NCBI GenBank assembly: GCA_018399855.1
Contig: JAGYNX010000002.1
Coordinates: 1-36,370 of the forward strand
Length of the DNA: 36,370 nucleotides
Source of the DNA: Spirochaetota bacterium
GTDB taxonomy: Bacteria; Spirochaetota; UBA4802; UB4802
Direction: 5' to 3'
Shown: positions 1 to 8,368 of the stretch, in pieces
Layout of the letters: every line of letters starts with the position of its first letter
Position numbering within the stretch: position 1 is the stretch's first letter
Notes under the pieces: model-generated
What the model was told of the DNA's origin: nothing
The model's input: only the letters and a program-made list of their open reading frames with translations
The model's database searches: none
Translations under genes and position numbers: made by a program

Positions 1-866
1 ACCTGCTCGTTAATTATGGCGTTATCGCAATCAGCCACATCATCATCGATCTCAACCCCCCGGTTAACCGGTCCGGGGTGCATCACGATTATATCTTCCT
101 TGCACCGTTTCAGCCGTTCTCCGGTAAGAGCAAACTGGCGATGGTATTCTCTTATGGATGGAAAGAAAAAGCCCTGCTGCCGTTCACGCTGAATACGAAG
201 CATATTGATAACATCCAGGTGGGGCAGCACATCATCCAGGTTATATGAAATATCAACATCATATATTTTAAACTGGTCGGGTATAAGCGTCGGCGGCCCC
301 ACAAGTGTAACCCTGGCCCCCAGTCGTTTAAACACTTCGATATCCGATCGTGCAACCCTTGAGTGCAGTATATCACCAACAATCCCTATATGCAATCCTT
401 CCAGGGTTCCCCTTTTTTCAATAATTGAATATGCGTCAAGAAGTGCCTGTGTGGGATGGGCATGATACCCGTCTCCTGCGTTGATAACAGACGAGTTTAT
501 ATTCCGGGATAAAAAATGCGGCGCCAGTGACGCCGCATGTCTCATTACAATAAAATCAGCCTTATAGGCCTCAAGGGTATGCACGGTATCGATGAGGGAT
601 TCTCCCTTCACCACGCTTGATGTCCCCACCGAAATATTGATAATATCTGCAGAAAGACGCTTGGCTGCCAGTTCAAAGCTTATGCGGGTTCTGGTCGAAG
701 GCTCGTAAAAAAGCAGGCAAACCGTTTTACCTCTGAGTACTGGCACTGTTTTAATAGACCGCGTAAACAGGTCTTTAAAATAACGGGCTGAATTGCAGAT
801 AAGGTTTATTTCATCTGTGGTAATAGACTGGATATCAAGAATATCTTTACGTTGTAAACCGCTCAT
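1..866 (-). CDS. pyrB: Aspartate carbamoyltransferase, 3' end cut by window edge
   Basis: Catalyses carbamoyl phosphate plus aspartate to carbamoyl aspartate, the committed step of pyrimidine synthesis in the cytoplasm. I translated the minus strand from the ATG at 866; 288 codons are visible and the reading frame runs off position 1, so about 20-25 C-terminal residues are missing compared with the usual 305-315. The carbamoyl-phosphate loop FYEPSTRTRISFE lies near residue 50 and the substrate-binding MHPGPVNRG is near the visible end. The residues after the start (SITTDEINLI) match the usual N-terminal helix of the family. No strong Shine-Dalgarno is present (only a G-rich run just before the ATG). 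It diverges from the HAD gene at 1029. No regulatory-subunit gene (pyrI) is visible here. Confidence 0.95.
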   Translation of the reverse strand, partial: MSGLQRKDILDIQSITTDEINLICNSARYFKDLFTRSIKTVPVLRGKTVCLLFYEPSTRTRISFELAAKRLSADIINISVGTSSVVKGESLIDTVHTLEAYKADFIVMRHAASLAPHFLSRNINSSVINAGDGYHAHPTQALLDAYSIIEKRGTLEGLHIGIVGDILHSRVARSDIEVFKRLGARVTLVGPPTLIPDQFKIYDVDISYNLDDVLPHLDVINMLRIQRERQQGFFFPSIREYHRQFALTGERLKRCKEDIIVMHPGPVNRGVEIDDDVADCDNAIINEQ

Positions 867-1028
867 AACCCCACGTGCCGATGTTAAGTTAGGTTCACAT
901 ATACAGGCATGATCAATTATTTTCAATTACTTTTTCAACCCCGGCTTCACTGTTCTGAAAAATTCTTTACAATACCCTGCGCACCCCTGTAACATAGGTA
1001 TATCCTTCCCTCGATGGAGTATTACCGT

Positions 1029-1682
1029 ATGAATCATTATATAGCCTTTTATGACCTTGACATGACAATTCTCTCAACCAGCAGCGGAAAGTTATTCATC
1101 AAGTATCTTTTCCAGAAAGACCTCATCTCATCCCTTGATCTTATCACCGGCATGTATATCAGCCTCATGCATCGTGCTGGTTTCATACATTCAGATGCCA
1201 TTATCCGAAAGTGGGTTGCCAGGTTCATCGGCTGGAGTGAAAAATCAATGGAAGCCATGTCACGTGACTGGTTTTTGCACATGGTTAAACCCACCATACG
1301 GGATGATGCGGCTGAATCTATTCACTGGCACAACAGTAACGGTGCCAAAACGGTCATCCTTTCCGCGGCTACCCGCTTCATATGTGAACCAGTGCAGCAT
1401 ACACTTCACATAGATGATAGCATATGCACCGAGCTTGATATCAGAAAGGGTTCTTTTACCGGAAAGATTATCGGTGAGTACAATCACGGTGAAGAAAAAC
1501 TGAAAAGGGCCAGTGATTACTGCAACGAGAAAGGATACGATCTTCGCTCAGCCTACTACTACGCGGATTCAATATCAGATCTGCCTGTTTTAGAAAAGGT
1601 ACAACATCCTATGTGTGTAACGCCGGACAGGCTGTTGAGAAAAACAGCCAAAAAGAGAGGGTGGAAAATTCTTGATTGGTAA
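1029..1682 (+). CDS. HAD-IB family phosphatase (SerB-like)
   Basis: A 217-residue haloacid-dehalogenase phosphatase. Motif I is DLDMT (nucleophile Asp9, acid/base Asp11). Motif II is the Ser in VILSAATRF, the motif III Lys is in HGEEKLKRA, and motif IV is ADSISDLPVLE near the C-terminus. This layout and size match the HAD-IB group related to phosphoserine phosphatase (SerB), whose members act on small phosphomonoesters; the substrate cannot be read from sequence. I chose the ATG at 1029 because GGAG lies 9 bases before it and motif I then sits at the usual distance from the N-terminus. An in-frame ATG at 1014 overlaps that GGAG and has no ribosome site of its own. A strong hairpin follows the stop. 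Confidence 0.88.
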   Translation: MNHYIAFYDLDMTILSTSSGKLFIKYLFQKDLISSLDLITGMYISLMHRAGFIHSDAIIRKWVARFIGWSEKSMEAMSRDWFLHMVKPTIRDDAAESIHWHNSNGAKTVILSAATRFICEPVQHTLHIDDSICTELDIRKGSFTGKIIGEYNHGEEKLKRASDYCNEKGYDLRSAYYYADSISDLPVLEKVQHPMCVTPDRLLRKTAKKRGWKILDW

Positions 1683-1715
1683 TTATTCCGGCGGGCTTAC
1701 AACCCGCCGGAATAA
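1683..1715. terminator. Bidirectional terminator hairpin between convergent genes
   Basis: A perfect 13-bp inverted repeat (1683-1695 and 1703-1715) with a GC-rich core and a 7-base loop. It begins directly after the HAD stop codon and lies 5 bases beyond the stop of the convergent pckG. The U-tracts are weak on both sides, so termination efficiency is uncertain. Confidence 0.75.
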
Positions 1716-1719
1716 CATA

Positions 1720-3585
1720 TTATTCAAAGCTGGAAGGTGAAATAATATCAATGCCATATTCATTCTTGGCGTCAACCAGCCGCTTTTTCAGCATTGCCAT
1801 TGATTCCTTGAAAGTCTGCGGTACAAACTCTTCTCCCGCATATACCTTTCCCATACGGTCAATCTTATCAAGATACATATTCACACGTATAGCGAAGGAA
1901 TCTTCATATTTTTCTCGTGTAAGGTTCTTTCCAAAAACCTCTGAAAATAATTTCTTTATGTCCTCGTATTTTGGTATGTATCCCACCGGGGTCTCGATGG
2001 CATCATATTCACCATGAACACGACCTTCCATCCAGTATATCCATACTTTTTTATCGATTTTGTCATAATAAAATTTATTGTCAGGATCTTTCAAAAAGTA
2101 ATTGGTAGCAAACACAAGGGGGGTTTCTTTCAGCATATCCCCGAATTTCAGATGATTCTCGATATACTTCCCAAGTGGTACAACAAGAAAATCCATGTTT
2201 GCCATGGGACTGTGATTCCGTACTCCTACCGCCCCAAGAGTTGCCGCGGTACTCTCTGATTCAAGTGTTGATCCGATGAGGACACCATGCTGCCAGTCAA
2301 GACTCTGGTACACCGGAACCGAGGTATCCGAATCCCGACCGCCGTAAATTATGGCATGTACCGGTACACCTTCCGGATCATGCAGCTTCTCGTCAACGTT
2401 TTCCAGGTCCTCAATTCTTACCGTATACCTTGCATTTTTATGAGCGGGACCAACTTCCTTCCCGCTCTCGTCTTTCATCCCCTTTTTCCATTCACCGTGA
2501 TGGTTAATCCCCTCATCCGGCAATTCCTGTCCCATGCCAAGCCAGTATGGTTTCCCATCATTCACCAGTATATTGGAGAATATCAGTTCTCTTGGCGTAG
2601 TCAGAGTTTCATAAATGAGTGGATCATCATCAGGATTCACATCCTCAATAATACCAAATATTCCCTGCTCAATGTTTACCGCGTACGCATAGCCGTCTTT
2701 CCCTTCCCTGAGATAAGCGATATCATCACCTATTATTGTCTGTCCGGGAATCATGGCTGTTGAAGTTTTTCCGCATGCGCTGGGGAAAGCACCGGTAAAA
2801 TAGGTCTTCCTGTTCTTCCCTGCAACCTGTACACCCATTACGAACATATGCTCGGTAAGCCAGTCTTCATTATTCGCCTTGTAGATTGCAAGACGCAATG
2901 CAAGCTTTTTAAGCCCCAGGCTGTTACCCGCGTACTGATTATTCATGGTGAACACCCTGTTGCCGGTTACATCAATATAAATACGTCTTTTGTCGATATC
3001 AATACTTTTGCAACGTTCATCCAGCTTGCCGGCTGAATGCACCAGGTAGAAAAATTCATCAGAACCATTAAGATTTTTAAACTGCTGGTACCCTGAACGA
3101 TACAGGATGTCTTCACTGTGTGCAACGTAAGATGAGTCTGTTATCTGAAGGGCCGGAATCGAAAACCTTGAGTTCAGTGGTCCAAGGCAGAAAAACCGCA
3201 CCAGGACCTCTTTCCCCTCCATTATGCCATCCATAATGTCATATATCTCGGTTATCCCTGTTTCCCTGTCAAGTGTATTGATAACCTTGCTCATCTTCAT
3301 ATCCGGCGTCACAAGCACCTTGGTGTTGGCCTTGTCTCTTGCCTGGTCGGAGTAGCCGTCGAAATGTACCGTATGCCCTTTTGTGGCAAGAGGTGTTTCT
3401 TCACCATTTTTTTTGGCCAGGTTACGCACATATTCGATGTCTTCACTGCTATCGGTTATTACCGTCACTTTGGCAGGTTTCATCATGTTAATATACTTCT
3501 CTACCACCTCTTCCACGTGTGGATTGTTCAGATCATTGATTTTCTGCGCATTGGCCGCATCCAGAACTGCTGTATCAATGTTCAT
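1720..3585 (-). CDS. pckG: Phosphoenolpyruvate carboxykinase (GTP)
   Basis: Interconverts oxaloacetate and PEP plus CO2 with GTP/GDP (gluconeogenesis or anaplerosis, cytoplasm). The protein is 621 residues, normal for the GTP-type family and longer than ATP-type enzymes. The phosphate-binding loop FPSACGKTSTAM is the GTP-family form, followed by the metal-site region TIIGDDIAYL. Later conserved blocks include IYGGRDSDTSVPVYQS and GSTLESESTAA. The ATG at 3585 has AGGGGG 5 bases upstream; an upstream in-frame ATG at 3657 adds 24 unrelated residues without a ribosome site. It is transcribed alone: 279 bases separate it from nadE upstream. The nucleotide-loop neighbourhood differs somewhat from animal PCK, but I have no doubt about the family. 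Confidence 0.95.
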   Translation of the reverse strand: MNIDTAVLDAANAQKINDLNNPHVEEVVEKYINMMKPAKVTVITDSSEDIEYVRNLAKKNGEETPLATKGHTVHFDGYSDQARDKANTKVLVTPDMKMSKVINTLDRETGITEIYDIMDGIMEGKEVLVRFFCLGPLNSRFSIPALQITDSSYVAHSEDILYRSGYQQFKNLNGSDEFFYLVHSAGKLDERCKSIDIDKRRIYIDVTGNRVFTMNNQYAGNSLGLKKLALRLAIYKANNEDWLTEHMFVMGVQVAGKNRKTYFTGAFPSACGKTSTAMIPGQTIIGDDIAYLREGKDGYAYAVNIEQGIFGIIEDVNPDDDPLIYETLTTPRELIFSNILVNDGKPYWLGMGQELPDEGINHHGEWKKGMKDESGKEVGPAHKNARYTVRIEDLENVDEKLHDPEGVPVHAIIYGGRDSDTSVPVYQSLDWQHGVLIGSTLESESTAATLGAVGVRNHSPMANMDFLVVPLGKYIENHLKFGDMLKETPLVFATNYFLKDPDNKFYYDKIDKKVWIYWMEGRVHGEYDAIETPVGYIPKYEDIKKLFSEVFGKNLTREKYEDSFAIRVNMYLDKIDRMGKVYAGEEFVPQTFKESMAMLKKRLVDAKNEYGIDIISPSSFE

Positions 3586-3864
3586 GTGTACCCCCTGTAT
3601 ATTCTTAATATTGTAAATTTTCAAACAGTATATATTAATCCCACCCGTCCCTGGCATAAGAACAACCTATGTCAGCACGCACGCTCCGTGTATGTATATT
3701 AATCTAATAAATTGCACACGTAATAAATACTGGTGTATTCCTGTAACGGAACGGGGACATGTGGGAGAACGCTGTTATCTTTCAATGGCAATTTTCAGAG
3801 TATCAGAAATTTATACAAGCACTTTTTAAAAAGATACCTGCAACACCAGGAAAGATCAATAAAA

Positions 3865-5511
3865 TTACTGTTCATACTTTTGTGCGATGGGTATCCTTCT
3901 GCCTATCCCAAATGCTTTTGATGTCACCTTTATCCCGGGCGGGGCCTGTCTGCGCTTGTATTCGTTTCGATCAACAGTTTTCAGAATACTTTTTACCATT
4001 TCTTCCTGAAATCCTTCTTCTATGATTTCACTGGCAGAACATTTACGCTCTATGTACAGTTCCAGCACCTGGTCAAGAAGATCATAAGGTGGCAGGCTGT
4101 CTTCATCCTTCTGGTTCTCCCTGAGCTCGGCAGAGGGAGCTTTCTCTATAGTCTCCCATGGGATAATTTCCCTTTCACTGTTAATGTGCCTGGAAAGTGA
4201 ATACACCATCGTTTTGGGAAGATCCGACAGTACCGCAAGCCCCCCTGCCATATCACCGTATATCGTACAGTATCCCATGGCAAGCTCTGACTTGTTTCCC
4301 GTAGTCAGGGGCAGCCGGCCAAACTTATTGCTGACAGCCATGATTATGTTACTCCTGATACGGGCCTGCAGGTTCTCTTCCGTGATATCCATGGGCAGTC
4401 CCTTCATAAGCGGGACCAGTTCTTCAAGAAAAAGATCATACATTTTTTTGATTGGTACCGACTCAACAGAAATGCCAAGATTTTTGCCAAGCATGAATGA
4501 GTGATCAACACTTCCCTTCGAAGAATATTTTGAAGGCATGGTGATTCCCATTACGTTTTCCGGCCCAAGAGCTTCAACAGCCAGAGTGGCGGTCAGTGCC
4601 GAATCGATCCCTCCTGAAAGCCCAATCACCACCTGTGAGAATCCGCATTTGTGTATGTAATCCCGTATGCCCAGGACCAGGGCCTTCCGTATATCCTCCA
4701 TATCACGTTCCAGTGGAGAGGGTAACAGGTTTTTACTTTCCAGGTCTACAACCAGCAATTCTTCTTCAAATCCTGAAGCCATTGCGGTAAACTCTCCCTT
4801 TTTGTTTACCATGAAACTGTTGCCGTCAAACACCAGGCTGTCGTTGCCACCCACCTGGTTTACATACACAACCGGTACACCGCTTATCCCGGCCAGCTTT
4901 GAGATACGCGACCATTTCATGGTATTTTTCCCCTTCACGTATGGAGAGGCAGATATATTCACTATGTATTCTACATCTGAATCCAGAAGATTCTGTACGG
5001 GATCAACAGAGTATCGCCTGTTTTCCATGAAGCGGTCACCGCTTACGCTCATATCATTCCATATATCTTCACAAATAGTAATTCCGATACTTGTTTCGTG
5101 TACCATGACAGTATGCTGCTCTTTAGCGGGTGAAAAGTATCGCTGTTCGTCGAACACATCATAGGTGGGCAATAATGTTTTGTAATGCCTTGATATCATC
5201 TCACCATCATGAATAAATGCCGCCGCGTTAAACAACATGGGTGGATTATCCGCATCAAAATCTACATACCCGCAAATCACATATATGTCTTTGCTGGCAG
5301 CCACAATCTTCTGCAGGCCTTCAAGGTTATCTTTTATCAATTTTCTATGCTCAAGAAGATCCATCGGGGGATAGCCGATAATAGCCATCTCGGGGAATAC
5401 TACCAGGTCAGCATTACTATCCCTGGCTTTTCTAATATACTCAATAATTTTATCGGTATTTGCACCAACTTGCCCTATTGTGGGATTGACCTGTCCAATT
5501 GCTATTTTCAT
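3865..5511 (-). CDS. nadE: Glutamine-dependent NAD+ synthetase
   Basis: Last step of NAD synthesis: amidation of deamido-NAD with ammonia taken from glutamine. The 548-residue protein has both expected domains. The N-terminal nitrilase-type glutaminase has its Glu41-Lys111-Cys147 triad intact (FPEMAIIGYPP, RHYKTLLPTYDV, GITICEDIW). The C-terminal synthetase domain carries the ATP pyrophosphatase loop GLSGGIDSALTA. GGGGA lies 5 bases before the ATG at 5511. The upstream HEAT gene ends only 12 bases before this start on the same strand, so the two are very likely one transcript. That pairing is not a usual nadE neighbourhood and gives no functional clue that I can read. Confidence 0.96.
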   Translation of the reverse strand: MKIAIGQVNPTIGQVGANTDKIIEYIRKARDSNADLVVFPEMAIIGYPPMDLLEHRKLIKDNLEGLQKIVAASKDIYVICGYVDFDADNPPMLFNAAAFIHDGEMISRHYKTLLPTYDVFDEQRYFSPAKEQHTVMVHETSIGITICEDIWNDMSVSGDRFMENRRYSVDPVQNLLDSDVEYIVNISASPYVKGKNTMKWSRISKLAGISGVPVVYVNQVGGNDSLVFDGNSFMVNKKGEFTAMASGFEEELLVVDLESKNLLPSPLERDMEDIRKALVLGIRDYIHKCGFSQVVIGLSGGIDSALTATLAVEALGPENVMGITMPSKYSSKGSVDHSFMLGKNLGISVESVPIKKMYDLFLEELVPLMKGLPMDITEENLQARIRSNIIMAVSNKFGRLPLTTGNKSELAMGYCTIYGDMAGGLAVLSDLPKTMVYSLSRHINSEREIIPWETIEKAPSAELRENQKDEDSLPPYDLLDQVLELYIERKCSASEIIEEGFQEEMVKSILKTVDRNEYKRRQAPPGIKVTSKAFGIGRRIPIAQKYEQ

Positions 5512-5523
5512 TAGTTTCCCCGG

Positions 5524-6891
5524 TTACCTCAATATACCATACTCCCTGGTAGTTTTTCGTATAAACTCTTCTATAGTCGTATCTATAAGGGCTTTCATAA
5601 CAGGGTCTTCTTCAGTACCGTATATCCTGTACAATCCAAGTAATGCACCTGAATCCCCAATTTTTTGAATTGAATACAACGCTGCTGAACGCACGTATCG
5701 GCTATCATCTTGTTCCATCACGCGTAAAAGAGAGGTAACTACCTCACTTCCATGGAACACACCAAGGGCACAGGCAGTCTCTGCCCTTACCCTGTATTCA
5801 TCGTCATTAAGGGCCTTGAGAAGAAAGGGTATTGCCTTCTTCTCACCGATGGTTCCCATAGCACAGGCTGCCTCAATACGAAGAACTACGCTTGGATCAT
5901 CTTCAATGATTCCGCGTAATCCCCTCGCATCCCCCATTTCCCGAATAGCCGCAAGGGTTTGAATAATATGCAACTTCACATGATGTTCTGTTTCTTTAAT
6001 AAGCTGCCGGGAAAGAGGCCATGCTGATTTTCCATACCCCAGCCGGTTAAGTGCCACAACCGCCGCATCACGCACCTGTTCATGTTCATCTGAAAGATTT
6101 CTCACAAAGGTACTATAAGAGCGGCGATCATTGAAATCTGAAAGCAGGTTCATGGCCCGAACCCGTACCTCATAATTTTCATCATTCATGGCTGCCTTAC
6201 GTACATAAGGCAGGCTTTTGTCGATAGAATTCTCCTGTATACACTCAAGTACTGAATACCGAATTGATTTGTTCTGATCATCTAAAAGAGACATGAGCAT
6301 GTAGTACAGTCGACTATCGTAAATATGCATCATAGCTTCAACCGCGTACATCCTGTATACCGGGTTATCATCCTTTGCCATGGTAATAATAAAAGGGAAA
6401 ACCCTGTCATCACCATAGTTACTGAGTGCTGTTGCTGCACTTTCCCTTACGGTATAAAAAGGTGAACGCAAAAGCGGTATAAGCTCAGGTACCACACTGC
6501 GGTTCCTCATACTTGCAAGAGACTGGATAACCTGCTTCTTTATGATGAATGATTCGCTACTATCAAGCAATGATGTCCATATTTTAATCATCCTGTTATT
6601 GTTATATTGGCGCAATCCCCGAATGGCACGAATTTTAACATCGTTCTGTTTTCCTGATACCACCACTTTCACAAGTTTTTTAATACATCCCTCCGGCTGG
6701 GTACGAGCAATAATATCCAGGGCATCTTCATGATTTTTTTCATCACTACTCAGCACATTACTTATTATTGTATCTGGACATTTCTCTTTTGCCTCCAACA
6801 TTTCTCCCCCGGAAGACAGCAGCAACAGGAATGCTGAAACCGGGCACACTACCAGACGAATTATAAAGCTGTTTCTTCTTTTCATTTCCAT
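5524..6891 (-). CDS. Exported HEAT-repeat protein
   Basis: Protein of 455 residues with a positively charged start (KRR), a hydrophobic segment at about 9-26 and then a run of roughly ten HEAT/PBS-lyase-type repeats from about residue 75 to 440. Recurrent VRxxAxxALxxxG-like patterns are visible, for example YTVRESAATALSNYG and YRVRAETACALGVF. HEAT arrays form curved helical scaffolds for protein binding; no catalytic domain is visible. The signal-like N-terminus suggests a periplasmic location (inference). ATG codons at 6891 and 6885 are both possible starts and neither has a strong ribosome site. It is probably cotranscribed with nadE (12-base gap). A second exported HEAT protein occurs at 12163-12978. 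Confidence 0.85.
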   Translation of the reverse strand: MEMKRRNSFIIRLVVCPVSAFLLLLSSGGEMLEAKEKCPDTIISNVLSSDEKNHEDALDIIARTQPEGCIKKLVKVVVSGKQNDVKIRAIRGLRQYNNNRMIKIWTSLLDSSESFIIKKQVIQSLASMRNRSVVPELIPLLRSPFYTVRESAATALSNYGDDRVFPFIITMAKDDNPVYRMYAVEAMMHIYDSRLYYMLMSLLDDQNKSIRYSVLECIQENSIDKSLPYVRKAAMNDENYEVRVRAMNLLSDFNDRRSYSTFVRNLSDEHEQVRDAAVVALNRLGYGKSAWPLSRQLIKETEHHVKLHIIQTLAAIREMGDARGLRGIIEDDPSVVLRIEAACAMGTIGEKKAIPFLLKALNDDEYRVRAETACALGVFHGSEVVTSLLRVMEQDDSRYVRSAALYSIQKIGDSGALLGLYRIYGTEEDPVMKALIDTTIEEFIRKTTREYGILR

Positions 6892-6954
6892 TCATATACC
6901 CTAATTTTCTACCATAAATGAAGAAAGCTCATTAATGTCATTTATTTTCAATAA

Positions 6955-6981
6955 AAAAACCCGGAATATATCCGGGTTTTT
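6955..6981 (-). terminator. Rho-independent terminator of the TetR gene
   Basis: An 11-bp stem (6955-6965 with 6971-6981), CCCGGA core and 5-base loop. Read on the minus strand it is followed by an uninterrupted U-tract continuing into TTATT. It lies 27 bases past the stop of the TetR gene. Confidence 0.85.
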
Positions 6982-7007
6982 AATATTTCATTTATTCGTA
7001 AATCCAG

Positions 7008-7616
7008 TTACTTGGACACACCAGCCAGGTAATTACTCACAACAGAATTAATGATTTCTTTATCCAGAATATCCTTATCCAGCCTGTCAAACTGGTATAC
7101 CATGAACATGACCGCCCCGATCAGCATGACGGCAGTAACCTCGGGATTTAATCCTTTCTTGTATATACCTTTTTTCTTGATTTCGTCAATGTCTCTCTGG
7201 ACCACCTGCACGATATAATCAAGGAATTTCTGTACACGGTCTGTTACTTCTTCGTCAATTCCAACTATATCCTTAAAAATCAGTTTAATAACTATCGGCT
7301 CACTGATAATCACACTGATACATTCACCAACCCGCTCGGTATTGAACTTTACCAGCTCTTTCTGAGAAGGATTTGTTTTTAAAAAATCTTTTAAATCATC
7401 AGGATCAAGTATGTCATCTATCTTTTCTTCAATGGATTCAAGTATTGCATACAGTATTTCTCTCTTATTCCCAAAATACTGATATACTGTTCCTCTTGCA
7501 ATATTCAGCTCTTCACAGACCTGACCTATATGGGTACTCTGGAAACCCCTGTCAATAAACATCACTTTCGCGGTGTCAATGATCTGCTGTTTTCTCTTTT
7601 GTCCCTTGGCTGGCAT
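7008..7616 (-). CDS. TetR/AcrR family transcriptional regulator
   Basis: A 202-residue protein with the N-terminal TetR helix-turn-helix at about residues 10-55 (IIDTAKVMFIDRGF, then the recognition part LNIARGTVYQYFGNKREIL). A helical ligand-binding/dimer domain follows and is too variable to predict a ligand. AAGGAG lies 9 bases before the ATG at 7616. A perfect 21-bp palindrome lies 6 bases upstream of that Shine-Dalgarno and is the obvious operator candidate, suggesting autorepression. No adjacent transporter or enzyme gene diverges from it, so its target may be itself, the small ORF at 7662-7772, or genes outside this window. Confidence 0.92.
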   Translation of the reverse strand: MPAKGQKRKQQIIDTAKVMFIDRGFQSTHIGQVCEELNIARGTVYQYFGNKREILYAILESIEEKIDDILDPDDLKDFLKTNPSQKELVKFNTERVGECISVIISEPIVIKLIFKDIVGIDEEVTDRVQKFLDYIVQVVQRDIDEIKKKGIYKKGLNPEVTAVMLIGAVMFMVYQFDRLDKDILDKEIINSVVSNYLAGVSK

Positions 7617-7635
7617 TAGGTAACACTCCTTTTTC

Positions 7636-7656
7636 TAATAATGGGTATCATTATTA
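7636..7656. promoter_or_regulatory. Palindromic operator candidate for the TetR regulator
   Basis: TAATAATG at 7636-7643 and CATTATTA at 7649-7656 form a perfect 8-bp inverted repeat with a 5-base spacer. Size and symmetry suit a TetR dimer site. It would lie at about +1 to +22 of the promoter proposed at 7665-7693. Confidence 0.55.
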
Positions 7657-7661
7657 CCGTA

Positions 7662-7772
7662 CTATTTATAATTCGAACATTTAATACGCTTAATTTCCTT
7701 ACTGATGGGGTCCAGGGATTCTTTCAGTTCCCGCATCATTTTGTCTGCCCTGTCCTGTATCTCTTTACTCAT
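7662..7772 (-). CDS. Possible 36-residue small protein upstream of the TetR gene
   Basis: A short ORF of ATG, 35 further sense codons and TAG. It encodes a highly charged, probably helical peptide (start MSKEIQDRADKMMRELKES, end KRIKCSNYK). Its amino-acid make-up looks protein-like rather than random in an AT-rich spacer. It ends 45 bases before the TetR start on the same strand. Weak points: the ribosome site is poor (GGGTAA, 5 bases before the ATG) and it has no recognisable homologue. A TATAAT at 7785-7790 is close to the ATG and would give an almost leaderless message. Confidence 0.35.
   Translation of the reverse strand: MSKEIQDRADKMMRELKESLDPISKEIKRIKCSNYK
7665..7693 (-). promoter_or_regulatory. 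Possible promoter of the TetR gene
   Basis: On the minus strand, -35 TTAAGC (7693-7688), a 17-base spacer and -10 TATAAA (7670-7665). Transcription would start near 7658, at the edge of the palindrome. The -35 is a weak match, so the assignment rests on the -10 and the geometry with the operator. Confidence 0.4.
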
Positions 7773-8129
7773 ACATTTACCCGTATTATAAATAAATATT
7801 CGATGCTTATTAACTTATCGATTATTTGTCTATTATACTTAACAATACCATGTTGTTGTAGATATACAAAATAAATTTATTATATACAAAATATTTTTCA
7901 ATAAACGTAATATTCTGCAGTCCTGTAAGATTATTCAATCACGAAGTGTCAACAGGGTACCAAACAGTAAAGAATATTTTTATAGATATATAAACATTAA
8001 AGTAAATGTGGGGGTAGTCAACAACTTTTTAAATATTTCTTTATGTTATAATGCAACATATCAGCTATATAATATATGTAGACTGTAGTAGGCGTTTTAA
8101 CCCGGTATGTTCAAATCTTTCGGCAAAGA
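7773..8129. other. AT-rich intergenic region without a gene
   Basis: 357 bases between the small ORF and the 78-residue gene. I find no convincing ORF on either strand and no RNA gene. It holds a 12-base direct repeat ATATACAAAATA (7862-7873 and 7882-7893, offset 20 bases) and a small hairpin overlapping the end of the next gene (AATCTTT/AAAGATT, 8114-8131) that has no U-tract. Confidence 0.6.
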
Positions 8130-8366
8130 TTATGCCCTGGCGTTAATATTACGGCCGCTCTGACCAGCTGAATCAATAGTTGTCAGCCCCCTGGCGCCAA
8201 CTATGAGGTAAAGGAAACTCTTCATTTCATCAAGATTCATGAGCACATTTTCATAATTGAAAGAATCAATTTTCTTTACCTGGCTGGAGAGATCCGCAGT
8301 ACTTTCCAGGTTATTCTGCCTGTTGATATGTGGTGTTACGTGTAAATTGTATTCCATTACTCTCAT
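8130..8366 (-). CDS. Small conserved-looking protein of unknown function (78 aa)
   Basis: I do not recognise this protein. It is 78 residues, soluble and lacks a signal peptide or membrane segment. A predicted helical centre (YENVLMNLDEMKSFLYLIVG) is followed by a Gly/Ser/Asn-rich tail (AGQSGRNINARA). I accept it as a gene because AGGAGG, a complete Shine-Dalgarno, lies 7 bases before the ATG at 8366 and the protein has a balanced composition. A second in-frame ATG (codon 4) has no such site. It is monocistronic: 357 bases or more to the next gene on either side except the repeat-containing spacer upstream. Its ribosome site is presented in a hairpin loop (separate entry), suggesting translational control. 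Confidence 0.72.
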   Translation of the reverse strand: MRVMEYNLHVTPHINRQNNLESTADLSSQVKKIDSFNYENVLMNLDEMKSFLYLIVGARGLTTIDSAGQSGRNINARA

Positions 8367-8368
8367 TT

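Noticed and set aside
1676..2017. Plus-strand ORFs opposite pckG
   Set aside because: They are mirror frames of a well-conserved gene on the minus strand and no family can be recognised in them.
7641..7874. Plus-strand ORF of 77 codons upstream of tetR
   Set aside because: Rich in Phe, Ile, Leu and Tyr as expected of AT-rich noncoding DNA, no ribosome site, and it runs over the palindrome. The minus-strand 36-codon ORF is more protein-like.
7947..7952. TTGACA on the minus strand in the tetR upstream region
   Set aside because: No acceptable -10 hexamer 15-19 bases downstream.
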